From: Bombyx mori | Lineage: Eukaryota > Arthropoda > Insecta > Lepidoptera > Bombycidae | DNA: 64,000 nt | Direction: 5' to 3' | NCBI RefSeq assembly: GCF_030269925.1 | Contig: NC_085124.1 | Span: 13,764,001 to 13,828,000, forward strand | Part shown: in pieces, positions 1 through 10,519 of the stretch | Position numbering within the stretch: the stretch's first letter is position 1 | Layout: each line of letters starts with the position of its first letter | The notes under the pieces: generated by a model | Seen by the model: the letters and a program-made list of their open reading frames with translations, nothing else | What the model was told of the DNA's origin: nothing | Databases searched by the model: none | Program-made: the position numbers and the translations under genes

Positions 1-50
1 ACGTTAGGGTGAAGCTGAAATAGCCTCTCAAGGCTATCAGCATAGGTAGG
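1..50 (-). repeat. fragment of an unclassified interspersed repeat
   Basis: The stretch reads as the reverse complement of the motif at 14851-14880 (ggtagccttgagaggctatt), the leading end of a repeat seen more completely at 14851-15183, 21899-22130 and 43984-44290. Only the edge is present. Confidence 0.45.
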
Positions 51-127
51 AAAAAAAAATAATTTCTGACTGCATATTTTAAGAACTCTAAGACTCTTTC
101 AGATTAAATTTCTGAAAATATTTTGTT

Positions 128-370
128 ACTGGTGGCAGAACCTCTTGTGAGTCCGTACGGGTAGGTACCACCACCTTGCCTATTTCAGTCGTGAAGCAGT
201 AATGCGTTTCGGTTTGAAGGGTGGGGCAGCCGTTGTAACTATACTTGAGACCTTAGAACTCATGTCCCAAGATGGGTAGCGTTATTAACGTGGTTTATGC
301 CTATTGGGTCCGGTGACTACTTAACACCAGGTGGACCGTGAACTCGTCCATCCATCTTAACAAGAAAAAA
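128..370 (+). mobile_element. Bm1 SINE, 5'-truncated
   Basis: The copy begins at the actggtgg block of the Bm1 body, runs through the gcagtaatgcgtttcggtt block and the cacttaacaccaggtgg block, and ends in a short A-tail (aacaagaaaaaa). The tRNA-like head is missing. The middle is diverged (gttattaacgtggtttatg). Confidence 0.85.
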
Positions 371-613
371 ATCGTAAATTACAGTTGCATAATTACGTTA
401 TATGGTTTATGACGCTAAAAATATAATCAACAATATCACATAACAACTATACCTACAATTGAAATATTAGTAAATTCGAAAAACATCTACCCACAAGTTA
501 GGAGGGCTGGAGCATACCTTCCCCGCGTTGTAAGAGAATATGAACTACGTGCATTGGCAGATTTTTAAATGTAATACATTACGTGGTGTGTCAAGATAAT
601 CATAAAATCAGAC

Positions 614-880
614 TTTTTTTTATTTTATAGCTTAAATGGGTGGACGAGCTCACAGCCCACCTGGTGTTAAGTGGTTACTGGAGCCCATAGACATCCACAA
701 CGTAAATGCGCCACCCACCTTGAGATATAGGTTCTAAGGTCTCAAGTATAGTTACAACGGCTGCCCCACCCTTCAAACCGAAACGCATTACTGCTTCACG
801 GCAGAAATAGGTAGGGTGATGGTACCCACTCGCGCGGACTCACAAGAGGTCCTACCACCAGTAATTACGCCAATTATAAT
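614..880 (-). mobile_element. Bm1 SINE, 5'-truncated
   Basis: Poly-T at the left marks the 3' end on the minus strand. The core follows in order to the ctaccaccagtaattacg block, then the copy fades before the tRNA-like head. Confidence 0.85.
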
Positions 881-1312
881 TTCTACCATCACTCATAATC
901 AGAATTCCCAAATAACTTCATTTTCAGTTACTGCTTCATATACACGTGCTAATATGCAGTTTTCTATGTTAATATTCTATTGGCTTCGATGTTCCGTAAC
1001 CGATGTGCTTTTAATTACGAATGAATCTCGTTTAGATCAACAGTTAAAGAAAGCTCTGAATAGCGGCACATGACACGTGCCAACGAACCAACGTCGCACC
1101 TAGCTCGATGCGCTCCACAGCTTTGGCACAACGAGAGCAGCTTTCGTCCATTAAAGTCGACTTTGAAAATATCTAAACAAAAAAATTATATAAAAACATT
1201 CTTTATTTTAACGATTATCTCACCCAAGATCGCTTTATTCGTAATGGCCGGTTTTATTACGGTAATTTAATGAAAAAGCTTAAGGTTCTTTGACAAATGT
1301 AATTCTCTAGTT
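881..1312. other. no recognised gene
   Basis: Two short open frames (816-1073 and 1070-1270) cover this stretch. The first begins inside the Bm1 copy and neither product shows a family I recognise. Composition is ordinary AT-rich sequence, so I treat both as chance ORFs. Confidence 0.6.
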
Positions 1313-1482
1313 GCGTTTCGGTTCGAAGGGTGGGGGTAGCCGTTGTAACTATACTGAGACCTTAGAACTTATATCTCGAGGTGGGTGGCGCATTTACGTT
1401 GTAGATGTCTATGGGCTCCAGTAACCACTTAACAACAGGTGGGCTGTGAGCTCGTCCATCCATATAAGTAATAAAAAAAAAA
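1313..1482 (+). mobile_element. Bm1 SINE, 3' half
   Basis: Starts at gcgtttcggttcgaaggg and ends in an A-tail after gtaataaaaaaaa. The 5' half is lost. Confidence 0.85.
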
Positions 1483-1643
1483 GTTCCTTATAACTATGGA
1501 ATAAAATAATATGCTAGCGAAAAGTACTCTAATTTCTTATGTCATGAAAGTAATTCTACTCACAATAAAGCCTAAACGATTGTACACTACTTAATCTATT
1601 ATTAACATGGAAGATACCCTTGAACATTTTTATAAACATCACT

Positions 1644-1829
1644 ATTTCTGCCGTGAAGCAGTAATGCGTTTCGATTCGAAGGGTGGGGCAGCCGTTGTAA
1701 CTATACTGAGACCTTAGAACTTATATCTCAAGGTGGGTGGCGCATTTAAGTTGTAAATGTCTATGGGCTCCAGTAACCACTTAACACCAGGTGATTTGTG
1801 AGCTCGTCTACCAACGAATGCAATAAAAA
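1644..1829 (+). mobile_element. Bm1 SINE, 3' half
   Basis: Starts at atttctgccgtgaagcag and ends at gcaataaaaac. It is a second partial copy in the same orientation about 160 bp after the previous one. Confidence 0.85.
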
Positions 1830-1898
1830 CAAATAAAAAAATAAAAAATTTACAAGTAAAAATATCCAATTCAGTTGATAGGTGATAATGATTCGTTA

Positions 1899-1955
1899 GG
1901 CAGGGTGATGGTACCTACCCGTGCGGATTCATAAAAGACGTCCTACCACCAGTAA
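1899..1955 (-). repeat. Bm1 SINE internal fragment
   Basis: Only the block from ggcagggtgatggtacc to cctaccaccagtaag is present, with no A-tail and no head. Confidence 0.75.
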
Positions 1956-2890
1956 GTTTCTTATTATTATTCTTCGTCAGTTAATAGTAAAATGTGAATT
2001 TAATGTTCACGTGCACTCGTTGTAACTCACACCTTTATAGATCTCGCTCCGCTGAAGCCTAAATTTTCAGTGTCTGCCGCGAGTCATTCCGTGCGCCCGT
2101 CTCTAGCACGCGCGCGTTGCACTGTGTAGTATGTATAAGTGTAGTGCTGTGTAGTGTTGTGTACTGGTAAGCTATTAAATGTTATTTATCATAGTTTTGT
2201 GTATTAGTTTTATGATGGGAAATCGAAAGCAGATTATTGGATAGGATGTATTAGTCTTGTTAAGGACTAGCCAGAGATACGTCGTAAGGTGTGGTTGCTA
2301 CGAAAACTGTATAATATTCTTAATGTAGTTAGTTAGCTTCGTCGATGATGACTTTGACGAATTCGAAGACCTATACATATGTACAAGTATATCATTTTGT
2401 TAGTATTAAAGATGTGGTAAATATTTCTTTGTAAATATTATCACTGATACAGGTAAACGACAAAAAAAACATGCCAATGCATTTAAAGTTTTTTTTTTTT
2501 ATATAAATTTCCTTCTTTTTTTCCGATACATCATAGCTTACTAGAGGAAGGTACGTAGCGCCCCCACACGCGTTTTACATTATTAACCCTAAATAAATAT
2601 GAATACGTGTCATTTTAACGAGACAAAACTTAGACCATGTAACTTTTCGACCTTTAACCGATATATCCACTATGTACAAAAATTAGTAGGTCCAACATTA
2701 CCATAATAAAATTTATAGTACTATTGTTTTTAGAATCTTAATTAGGAGGACGAAGTTCTCACTTTTTTGTTTCTCGGACCTGTTTCTTCTGTGCAGACTA
2801 AAATTAACTTAAGACTTCAATGACGCATTAAATCTTTCTAGAACTCGAATAATTAAAAAAATAATACTATTAAGATAATCATAAAACGTT
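1956..2890. other. no recognised gene
   Basis: AT-rich sequence without an open frame of note. Around 2120-2165 there is an imperfect short repeat of gtgtagt units (tgtgtagtatgtataagtgtagtgctgtg). I see no element ends. Confidence 0.55.
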
Positions 2891-3113
2891 GAAGCTATCC
2901 ATTCTCCTGCTCTTCTCCCAGTCACTTGGGGTCGGCGCAACATGTTTTCTCCTTCCATACTCTTCTATCATATATCATTTCTTTGCTCACTTCCCTCTTA
3001 CACATATCGTCTTTCACGCAATCCATACATTTCTTCTTAGGTCTACCTCTTCCTAAAAGCCTTCCACATTCATAGTTAACACTCTCTTACCAAATATACA
3101 CGAAGCTATCCAT
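2891..3113 (-). mobile_element. 5'-truncated LINE tail with 12-bp target duplication
   Basis: Seen: gaagctatccat stands at 2891-2902 and again at 3102-3113, bracketing 199 bp. Read on the minus strand, the insert encodes the extreme C-terminus of an endonuclease-reverse transcriptase (GRGRPKKKCMDCVKDD then a CCADPK ending). This Arg/Gly/Pro-rich tail followed by CCADP is typical of abundant insect non-LTR elements. Inference: a heavily 5'-truncated insertion made by target-primed reverse transcription. No long A-tail is visible. A related tail lies at 41135-41740. Confidence 0.75.
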
Positions 3114-3638
3114 GTATTATTAAAATTAAATTTGCTATTATAAAATCTCATTATTCCACCAATTAAAATCAGGTTCGAATTTTAACAGACTCGATTGAGT
3201 TAAATGACCTCGCGATGACTTCGGTGACCCCGTGAGAAATGTTTCATTAGTATGAATGTATATATAAATATAGATAACGCAGTTCTATTGTTTCGATATA
3301 AAAGTCTCCACGAAAATTGATGAGAGAGCTCATGCAGTAAGCTTGTAAGTGAAACAGTAAGCTCCCAAGGGACTTGTCCTTTGTAGTTCTGGGGTTATTT
3401 GAGAGAATTTTCCTTGATCTTTTTTACAAGCTAAGATGGGTCGTACGGGTCATAGTTCATCTGATCTTAAGTCGTTACTAGAGTTTCTTGATACGACAAT
3501 GAATAGTGGACACATTGAGGGTCAAGGATGAAGTGATTGTATTAGTTCAAGGTTTTTTTATGGCTGAGTGAGCTCGCGGCCCATTTGATGTGAAGTTGTT
3601 TAGGTATACGTCACAACATGAATCTCATTGCTGAAAAA
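3114..3638. other. no recognised gene
   Basis: No element ends or credible ORF. Weakly Bm1-like words (gagctcgcggcccatttgatgtgaag) near 3570-3600 could be a very old SINE remnant. Confidence 0.45.
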
Positions 3639-3854
3639 TTTTTTTATTGCTTTGATGTGTGGACGAGCTCATAGCCTACCTGATGTTAAGTGGTTACTGG
3701 AGCCCATAGACATCTACGACGTAAATGCGCCACCCATCTTGAGATGTAAGTTCTAAGGTCAGGTTCAAACCGAAACGAATTACTGCTTCACCGCAGAAAT
3801 AGGCGGGGCGGTGGTATCTTCCCCTGCGGACTCACAAGAGGTCCTATCACCAGT
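3639..3854 (-). mobile_element. Bm1 SINE, 5'-truncated
   Basis: Poly-T, then the minus-strand Bm1 core as far as the cctatcaccagtc block. About 25 bp are missing around the ggctgcc block compared with other copies. Confidence 0.85.
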
Positions 3855-3957
3855 CTAAAATTGTCAATTGTCAATTCCAGTTATGAAAAACGAAATAATG
3901 AAATAATTTCCAAGCTTGACGGTTTAAACGTCATTTATGTACACGTTATTTGCTGTA

Positions 3958-4371
3958 CTAGTGGCCTCGTAGTAGTTGAAATTCGACTATAATTAGTTGG
4001 AATTGTAAATTTGAACACTATTATGATTGTATTTTATACTTCTATAATCACAAATTTCGCCAAGACTACACTATAAAAAATATTAACAAAGACATACAAT
4101 ATTTAATCTCAATTTGACAACAGACGTCAAAAACAAAAGTTTGATAATAAATAGTATGCATGCGTGTGCGCGTCAAATACACGGTATGTAGTGTGTGTAA
4201 TGTTTTCTTTATTGATTTAATGTATCTTTTATGAATTATTTTAAAAAAAATATTAGCATTGTGCACTTCTTCTCTATATTCTCTATAAGTGTGGAAAATT
4301 TCATACTCCTCCGTCCGCGAAAATTTCGTAAAATAGGATACAAAGTTTTTGCTTCACGTATTAATATATAA
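3958..4371 (-). mobile_element. small non-autonomous Helitron (TCTATATATTAATACG family)
   Basis: Read on the minus strand the element runs from a ttatatattaatacg-like 5' end near 4371 to a terminal CTAG at 3958-3961 followed by T. It matches, over its whole length, the copies at 61721-62140 and 52539-52583 plus 59384-59765. Minus-strand ORFs at 4066-4266 and 4236-4505 lie inside this repeat or straddle its end and are not genes. Confidence 0.75.
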
Positions 4372-4662
4372 ATAACGTTATTAATACCCGAATACTGCAA
4401 ATTCATACATTTATAGCAGCTTTGATTAGCAGTTTTTGCCAATAAACAAAGGAACTCAGTGTCCGATTGGTATTTCGATATTGTTTGAGCCAATGCACAG
4501 AGCAACGTGTTGGCAGCTGCCCATCACGAGACCAAAAGCCAAATGCGTTAGAAAGAGCAGCATGGGCAGATAAAAGAAAAATAAGCGATTGTGTCAATCT
4601 GTTATACGTGTTTGATATTTTAACGATCTCCTAAAAGTAATCTATACTAATATATTGAAATA

Positions 4663-5255
4663 TCTATACTAATATATAAATCTACAGTGGTTTTGGAACG
4701 AAGTTCATTATGGGACGATGCGAGCGGTACCCTAACCGGGAAAAAACGTCCGTAACGTAAGACTTTTATTAGTAATGCACACAGTGTACGACTTAACTTT
4801 GTAATAACGTAAAAAAATTAACATATTTTTTTATCATTCATTGACCACGATCTCAGAGCGTTCGTTTGCGCAATACACTAACTCTTATGCGAACAACCGT
4901 GAATAAAGTGTACCACAATAAGTTCGCACGTTACCGAATGACCGTGGGTTGTTGCGAAACCTTCAGTTTTATTTTCTTTATACCTCGAATAGAACTTAAA
5001 ATTAATATTTTTATAACAAGGAACTTTGTTCCTATCCGGTGTCCCCGACACCACACATCTTTTTTACGGATTTTCCGTTATAACTACTGAAGCATGCATC
5101 CGATTGACTTGAAACTTGGTACCCATGTAGAAAATACATGTACTTAATGGATAGGCTAATATTTATATAAGTGTTGGACTCCCTACACCAGTTGTGGGGG
5201 TGAGAAATAAAAATGTTAATTTTAAATGCCCTGCGAAGCGGACAGGTACAGCCAG
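4663..5255 (+). mobile_element. small non-autonomous Helitron, long form
   Basis: Starts TCTATACTAATATATAAATC and ends gcggacaggtacagCCAGT, close to the CTAG|T Helitron terminus. The two ends match the 218-bp element at 50727-50944. In this copy about 370 bp separate the shared acagtggtttt and ttacggat blocks, beginning ggaacgaagttc and containing the near-inverse ggaactttgttcc. A partial second start (tctatactaatatat) sits at 4641. Confidence 0.7.
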
Positions 5256-6090
5256 TTCCTGCTAAGATCCAATAATTTTCAAAGTTCATTGCTTCTCTGT
5301 TGTTTTGCCTTCCAGTTTAAACTATAAAATGTTTCCACATGATCAACTATAAAAGCTGCAATTATAAAAACCTCTTCGTCTAATATCAACAAAAAAATAG
5401 CTAAGATAAATTAAAGTATGGCGAATTCTGTGTATTATTTTTGTTCTTATGATAGTAAAAAAAAACAATATTGAAATTCCACGTAATTTTCATAAAGACA
5501 GCGTTCTCGGTTCAGGCAGCGTTATGGTAATGAAGCCTAATATTCTTGTAGCCATTATCATGGAACACGGAAATTCTATTACAATCACCTTGTTTATTAC
5601 CATTTAAGTAGATTATTTGTTTTGGTTAAATGCGCCGTTCGTACACTGTGTAGAATCAGAGGTACATATCGTCGCTGTCAAACCGAAATCTGATATGTGC
5701 AAAAACTGTATTTTGAATTGACGAGTAAAAACTTTTTCGTATAAAATTTTATATGAAGGTAATTTTTTAAGAACTATATCAAATGAAAGTTATAGATAAA
5801 TATTAAAGCTATAGACACATAACAGTTTTTTTTTACGGTAGATAGGGCTGTGAACTATACGAAAAGGTCAAAAAGTGCACATAGCAGATTTTGGTTTGAT
5901 AACAATGATAAGCTCTCGAGATTACTAGTATAGGTAGGCAAAAAAGACACCCCTACTCTGACCGGGTTCTGACCCCGGGTGGAGATCGGACGTCGGGTGA
6001 GAGGGTTCTGACCCCGGGTGGAGATAGGACGTCGGGTGAGAGAGCGCAAGGGGAGTCGTTTGGTGGGTAGGGCCCTAAAATATCATTTGA
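5256..6090. other. no recognised gene; contains a tandem duplication
   Basis: AT-rich sequence without credible coding capacity. The 64-aa minus-strand frame at 5855-6049 reads through the two-copy repeat at 5964-6041 and is not a gene. Confidence 0.55.
5964..6041. repeat. 39-bp tandem duplication, two copies
   Basis: The unit starting gggttctgaccccgggtgg occurs at 5964-6002 and 6003-6041 with a single c/a difference. It is GC-rich in AT-rich surroundings and ends gacgtcgggtgaga. Confidence 0.9.
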
Positions 6091-6526
6091 AGTCGTCGTG
6101 GCCTAGAGGACAAGACGTCCAATGTATTCGTATGTAGCGATGCACCGGTGTTCGAATCCCGCTGGCGGGTACCAATTTTTCTAATGAAATACGTAGGTAC
6201 TTAACAAATTTTCACGATTGACTTCCACGGTGAAGGAATAACATGGTTTAATAAAAATCAAACCCGCAATAATTTGTGCAATTACTGGTGGTAGGACTTC
6301 TTGTGAGTCCCCACGGGTATCTACCACCACCCCGCCTATTTCTAATTTGAAGCAGCAATGCGTTTCGGTTTGAAGGGTGGGATAGCCGTTGTAACTATAC
6401 TGAGACCTTAGAACTTACACCTCAAGGTGGGTGGCGCATTTATGTTGTAGATGTCTATGGGCTCCAGTGACCACTTAACACCAGGTGGGCTGTGAGCTCG
6501 TCCAATCATCTAAGCAATAAAAAAAA
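6091..6526 (+). mobile_element. Bm1 SINE, full length
   Basis: The tRNA-like head is complete: agtcgtcgtggcctagagg carries the A box and ggtgttcgaatcccg the B box for RNA polymerase III. The Bm1 body and an A-tail (gcaataaaaaaaa) follow. At 436 bp it is one of the few complete copies here. Confidence 0.9.
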
Positions 6527-7814
6527 CATTCTTGGGCCCGTGGTCTGCTCTGAACATCTGCAGACTGTCAAGTACTACTTATATATACCCCGCGCGCCCC
6601 CCCTAGGCGCGGGGATCTCGTAGGATGTACGCCACCCGGCTCAAAAAAAGAAGAAAGAAAAAAGGCAATACGAAAACGATTTTATAGTTGGCTTAATAGC
6701 ATGAGCGCCGCGCCGTCTCTTTCTCGTGTACATCACGTAGCAAATAACTTCTAGATTTCATATCATTGTAGCAAATAACTTCTAGATTTTAGAGAGTATT
6801 ATTAATTTACATGTGTAGAGTACAACTCTATTTATTTCTTCGAGAGTTTGATGTGTTAATAATGGTGTTGTTTAATTGAGAGATATCTAACAACATTTTT
6901 CCGAATCTCATTCTGTGGAACTTTTGTATTTAAGAGCTTGAGCAGTCTGACGTTGGAAAATTAACTCGACGTAGTTGGGTTTGAATGTACATCATTCTAC
7001 CAACGTAGAATAATGAATTTTTTAGACTATTGTATAGAAGATGCTCTGGAATCGCTTATGTGGATGACAGGCTTAGTGCACTCATGCTAGGCGATTCCGG
7101 GATTGAGATACCGCAGACACCAATCTTCTTAAGTAAGCGCACAACCCAAATATGCCCCTGAGAAACTCCCGCGATGAAAAAGCATCTTAATAATAAATGT
7201 GACCCGAAAATTTTACCACCATCCTGTCTATTCACGGGTCATGCATTTCAGCTTAGGATGGACTACAACATAGTTAGGAAATCAACTACAACTTCTAAGA
7301 GGAAAAGCGATTTCTACAGACTTTGGTATTTACGAAGCGCCGTAATGAAAGGTGTGAGGTTTATCGCTAATCAACTACAAAACAAAAATCTGGAAACAAT
7401 AAATTCCAAAACACATTTATCGTTTAAGATTTCAACAGAACACATAACGAATGTGTTATAAACAAACGTTCCGATAGCCGTAAGTGGTCGCCGTATTGGA
7501 TCCGGTGTACTTCGTATGTAAATAAGTTTATTTATAGATGTGTGTGTGTGTGTTACTGCTGCGCGTATCACACCTGCTTCACCTCACTTCAACCTGTTTA
7601 CGCAAGAATTCATACGATATTTATTCGTTTGATGGCGGACGTTGATAAAGTTCTCCTGTGTTCTATAAGTACGGCATAAGTCTGCGAGTGTATTCTGGAT
7701 TTTTCGACCGTTGCCATGGAAACTGGAAAAATACAACCCCAGTGCATTCTCGATTGAGCAGATTTTAGTTGTTCTTTAATGGCACTATATGGATGGAAAC
7801 GCGCATGAGACATC
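6527..7814. other. no recognised gene; possible unclassified repeat end
   Basis: A GC-rich run at 6585-6645 (ccccgcgcgccccccctaggcgcggggatc) contains an inverted repeat and ends in an A-rich stretch, as a retroelement 3' end might. The 95-aa frame at 7174-7461 has no recognisable domain and overlaps an opposite frame. A short (GT)n run is at 7540-7553. Confidence 0.45.
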
Positions 7815-8053
7815 TTTTTTTTTATTGCTTTGATAGATGGACGAGCTCACAGCCCGCCTGGTGTTAAGTCGTTACTGGAGCCCATAGACGTCCACAACGT
7901 AAATGCGCCACCCACTTTAAAATATAAGTTCTAAGGTCTCAAGTATAGTTACAACGGCTACCCCATCCTTCAAGCCGAAACGCATTACTGCTTCACGGCA
8001 GAAATAGGCAGGGTGGTGGTACCCACCCGCGCGGACTCACAAGAGGTCCTACT
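7815..8053 (-). mobile_element. Bm1 SINE, 5'-truncated
   Basis: Poly-T, the complete core, and a break just after caagaggtcctac. Few differences from the other copies, so fairly young. Confidence 0.85.
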
Positions 8054-8208
8054 CTCAAATTTATTGTATACGGAACCATCGACAAGAATGTTCCGTTTGT
8101 AAGCGGAAGCCAGTGACTCAGTTGGGTTCCATTCTTGACCTCTATAGCACGGTCATATAGCACATATTCACCAGAAATGAGGAGTAGTATCTCATCTCTT
8201 TTCTAAGG

Positions 8209-8410
8209 TTTTTTTGTATTACTTAGGTGGGTGGACGAGCTCACATCTCACCTTCTATTTAGCAGTAACTGAAGCCCATAGACATTAAAGACCTAAATGT
8301 CGCCACCCACGTGAGTTTTGAGTCTCCGTTTTTGCAACGAATGGACAGAATAGTGGTACCTACCCGTGCGGGATCACAAGACGCTCTGCTCTAATAATTA
8401 CGCAAATTAT
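8209..8410 (-). mobile_element. Bm1 SINE, diverged
   Basis: The poly-T end and gggtggacgagctcacatc are clear. The middle is decayed and partly deleted, and the copy ends near taataattacgcaaat. Confidence 0.75.
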
Positions 8411-8587
8411 ATTTTTTGCCGGTTAGATTTTTATCACACGATGCTATTTCTTAGGTAACAAAAATACTTTGAGACAGAAACAGGAAATTCAATCAAGGCT
8501 CTCACAGGACGACCTAAATTTTGGTAAAATGGGGACATCTTAAAACTAGGATTGGATGAAATGTGTCAAAGTGGATAGGCATATGTA

Positions 8588-9894
8588 CCTAGTCAGGTCA
8601 TAAGTATTGTCACACAGTAAAAACTTTTCGTTTAGAATGCTGGCCACAAAAAAGTTTATTGAATTCGAATTTCGAATTGTTCATGAAAATAAAAATGTAT
8701 ACTTTTAGAATTTTACTCATTTTTAAATATGGAGTGGACGCTTAAAGAAGACCGTGTTGCAGTTATTGCGTTGCATCGTTGCGGTTACGCGCCAATTCAA
8801 ATTTTTAACATACTGAAAAATTTAAATATAAACAAAAGATTCATTTATCGTACCATCAAACGATACAATGAAGACTCTAGTGTAGATGACAGGTCAAGAA
8901 GTGGTCGCCCTCGGTCTGTTATGACTCCAGCAGTGATAAAAGCTGTGAAGGCGCGAATTCAAAGAAATCCCAAACGTAAGCAGAAACTGTTGGCCCTTCA
9001 GATGGGGTTAAGCAGAACCACGGTGAAAAGGGTGTTAAATGAAGACTTAGGGCTTCGGGCATATCGAAGAAAAACAGGACATCGTTTGAATGCTCGTCTA
9101 ATGGACCTGAGACTGAAGAGATGCCGCGCTTTGTTGAAGCGGTACGCGGGAAAAAAATATCGAGAAATTCTTTTTTCGGATGAAAAAATTTTTACCGTAG
9201 AAGAGAGCTACAACAAACAAAATGATAAGGTGTACGCACACAGTAGTGAAGAAGCGAGCAACCGTATTCCGCGTGTCCAACGAGGTCATTTTCCATCCTC
9301 GCTCATGGTATTTTTGGGAGTTTCTTATTGGGGCTTAACAGAGGTACATTTTTATGAGAAAGGTGTAAAAACGAATGCAGTTGTGTATCAAAATACAGTC
9401 CTGACGAACCTTGTGGAACCTGTTTCTCATACCATGTTCAATAACAGGCACTGGGTATTCCAACAAGATTCGGCGCCAGGTCATAGAGCGAAGAGCACAC
9501 AAGACTGGCTGGCGGCGCGTGAAATCGACTTCATCCGGCACGAAGACTGGCCCTCCTCCAGTCCAGATTTGAATCTGTTAGATTACAAGATATGGCAACA
9601 CTTGGAGGAAAAGGCGTGCTCAAAGCCTCATCCCAATTTGGAGTCACTCAAGACATCCTTGATTAAGGCAGCCGCCGATATTGACATGGACCTCGTTCGT
9701 GCTGCGATAGACGACTGGCCGCGCAGATTGAAGGCCTGTATTCAAAATCACGGAGGTCATTTTGAATAAACTTTAGTGTCATAAGAATCTATGTTTTGTT
9801 AAGTTCATTTTGGTATATGAATGGTTACATAATGAATAAACTTGTTTCAATTATTTTACATTAAACATGTGACAGAATTTATGACCTGACTAGG
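8588..9894 (+). mobile_element. complete DD37D mariner (maT / mori subfamily)
   Basis: Seen: the left end cctagtcaggtcataagt (from 8588) and the reverse complement of the right end (from 9894) share the first 16 bases and 24 of 27. TA dinucleotides flank both sides (8586-8587 and 9895-9896), the mariner/Tc1 target duplication. The 1307-bp length is normal for mariners. One uninterrupted transposase frame fills the middle. Established: maT or mori-subfamily mariners (for example Bmmar1 and Bmmar6) are known from Bombyx. Inference: close to intact, perhaps still mobile or recently so. Confidence 0.92.
8729..9769 (+). CDS. mariner transposase, DD37D type, intact
   Basis: This 346-aa protein would bind the TIRs and cut and rejoin DNA during cut-and-paste transposition. 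The N-terminal 50 residues form a helix-turn-helix (VAVIALHRCGY to FIYRTIKRYNE). A GRPR linker at about residues 59-62 precedes a second helical block (GLSRTTVKRVL, about 93-103). The catalytic acidic residues are visible: Asp151 in LFSDEKIF, Asp247 in FQQDSAPGH and Asp285 in LNLLDYKIW. Exactly 37 residues lie between the second and third, the DD37D hallmark that separates the maT / mori group from DD34D mariners. The frame has no stop or frameshift, and full family length is about 345 aa. The start is the first ATG, 141 bp inside the left end. Activity is not proven. Confidence 0.95.
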   Translation: MEWTLKEDRVAVIALHRCGYAPIQIFNILKNLNINKRFIYRTIKRYNEDSSVDDRSRSGRPRSVMTPAVIKAVKARIQRNPKRKQKLLALQMGLSRTTVKRVLNEDLGLRAYRRKTGHRLNARLMDLRLKRCRALLKRYAGKKYREILFSDEKIFTVEESYNKQNDKVYAHSSEEASNRIPRVQRGHFPSSLMVFLGVSYWGLTEVHFYEKGVKTNAVVYQNTVLTNLVEPVSHTMFNNRHWVFQQDSAPGHRAKSTQDWLAAREIDFIRHEDWPSSSPDLNLLDYKIWQHLEEKACSKPHPNLESLKTSLIKAAADIDMDLVRAAIDDWPRRLKACIQNHGGHFE

Positions 9895-9896
9895 TA

Positions 9897-10519
9897 TATA
9901 CATACATATGTATACTTTTGGTGAGTAGACATTTAGGAATATTCGTGACACAATAATAAATTTCATAGGCAAGTATGCACTTTTGTGAAAATGAAATAAG
10001 GTATAATTTTACAAAACTAGAGAGATTACAATCGTTACTTAACCTTCAAACCACTCTCAGTCACATTAAAAATTCGCACTAATTTTGAACGTATTGATTT
10101 TTTTTTTGAAAAATTCAAGTGAAACCATCCTCATAATTTAATGTAAAAATGACTACATGAAATCTATATCCGGTTTATTTTCTATTTTATGTTTCATAGG
10201 CAGACAAGCATACCTGATGGTGAGTGGTCGCTGTTGCTCATAGTTGTCAGCAATATTACAAGCATAGCCAAGAATCCAAATAGCATGATACCAGAGCTAT
10301 TCAAATAATAACAGTTAAATTTTATATGCTATATGGTGCTCTTCGAACTTTGAGCATTTTAAAGACAAATGGCCAATATTGTAATTAGCTAAGTCGTTTG
10401 AACGATATTCTTTATGATTAAGAGATTAAAATCCCGAGTACACTGAATTACATTAAATTGGAATGAATTTTATATTATGTCCGCATTTTTTATATGTCTT
10501 CTAACTAACTTCAATCGGT
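9897..10519. other. no gene; an old LINE 3' end is embedded
   Basis: Around 10190-10290 the words catacctgatggtgagtggtcg and gttgtcagcaatattacaagc match, with decay, the 3' end of the CR1/Jockey-type LINE seen at 16046-16175 and 60576-60898 (minus orientation here). The rest is AT-rich and unassigned. Confidence 0.5.

Noticed and set aside
4236..4597. 89-aa and 64-aa minus-strand frames as small genes
   Set aside because: Most of the 89-aa frame falls inside the Helitron copy that recurs at 61721, 59384 and 20156. The remainder and the 64-aa frame show no domain.
6091..6180. tRNA gene
   Set aside because: A and B boxes are present but the sequence continues as the head of a Bm1 SINE and does not fold as a complete tRNA.
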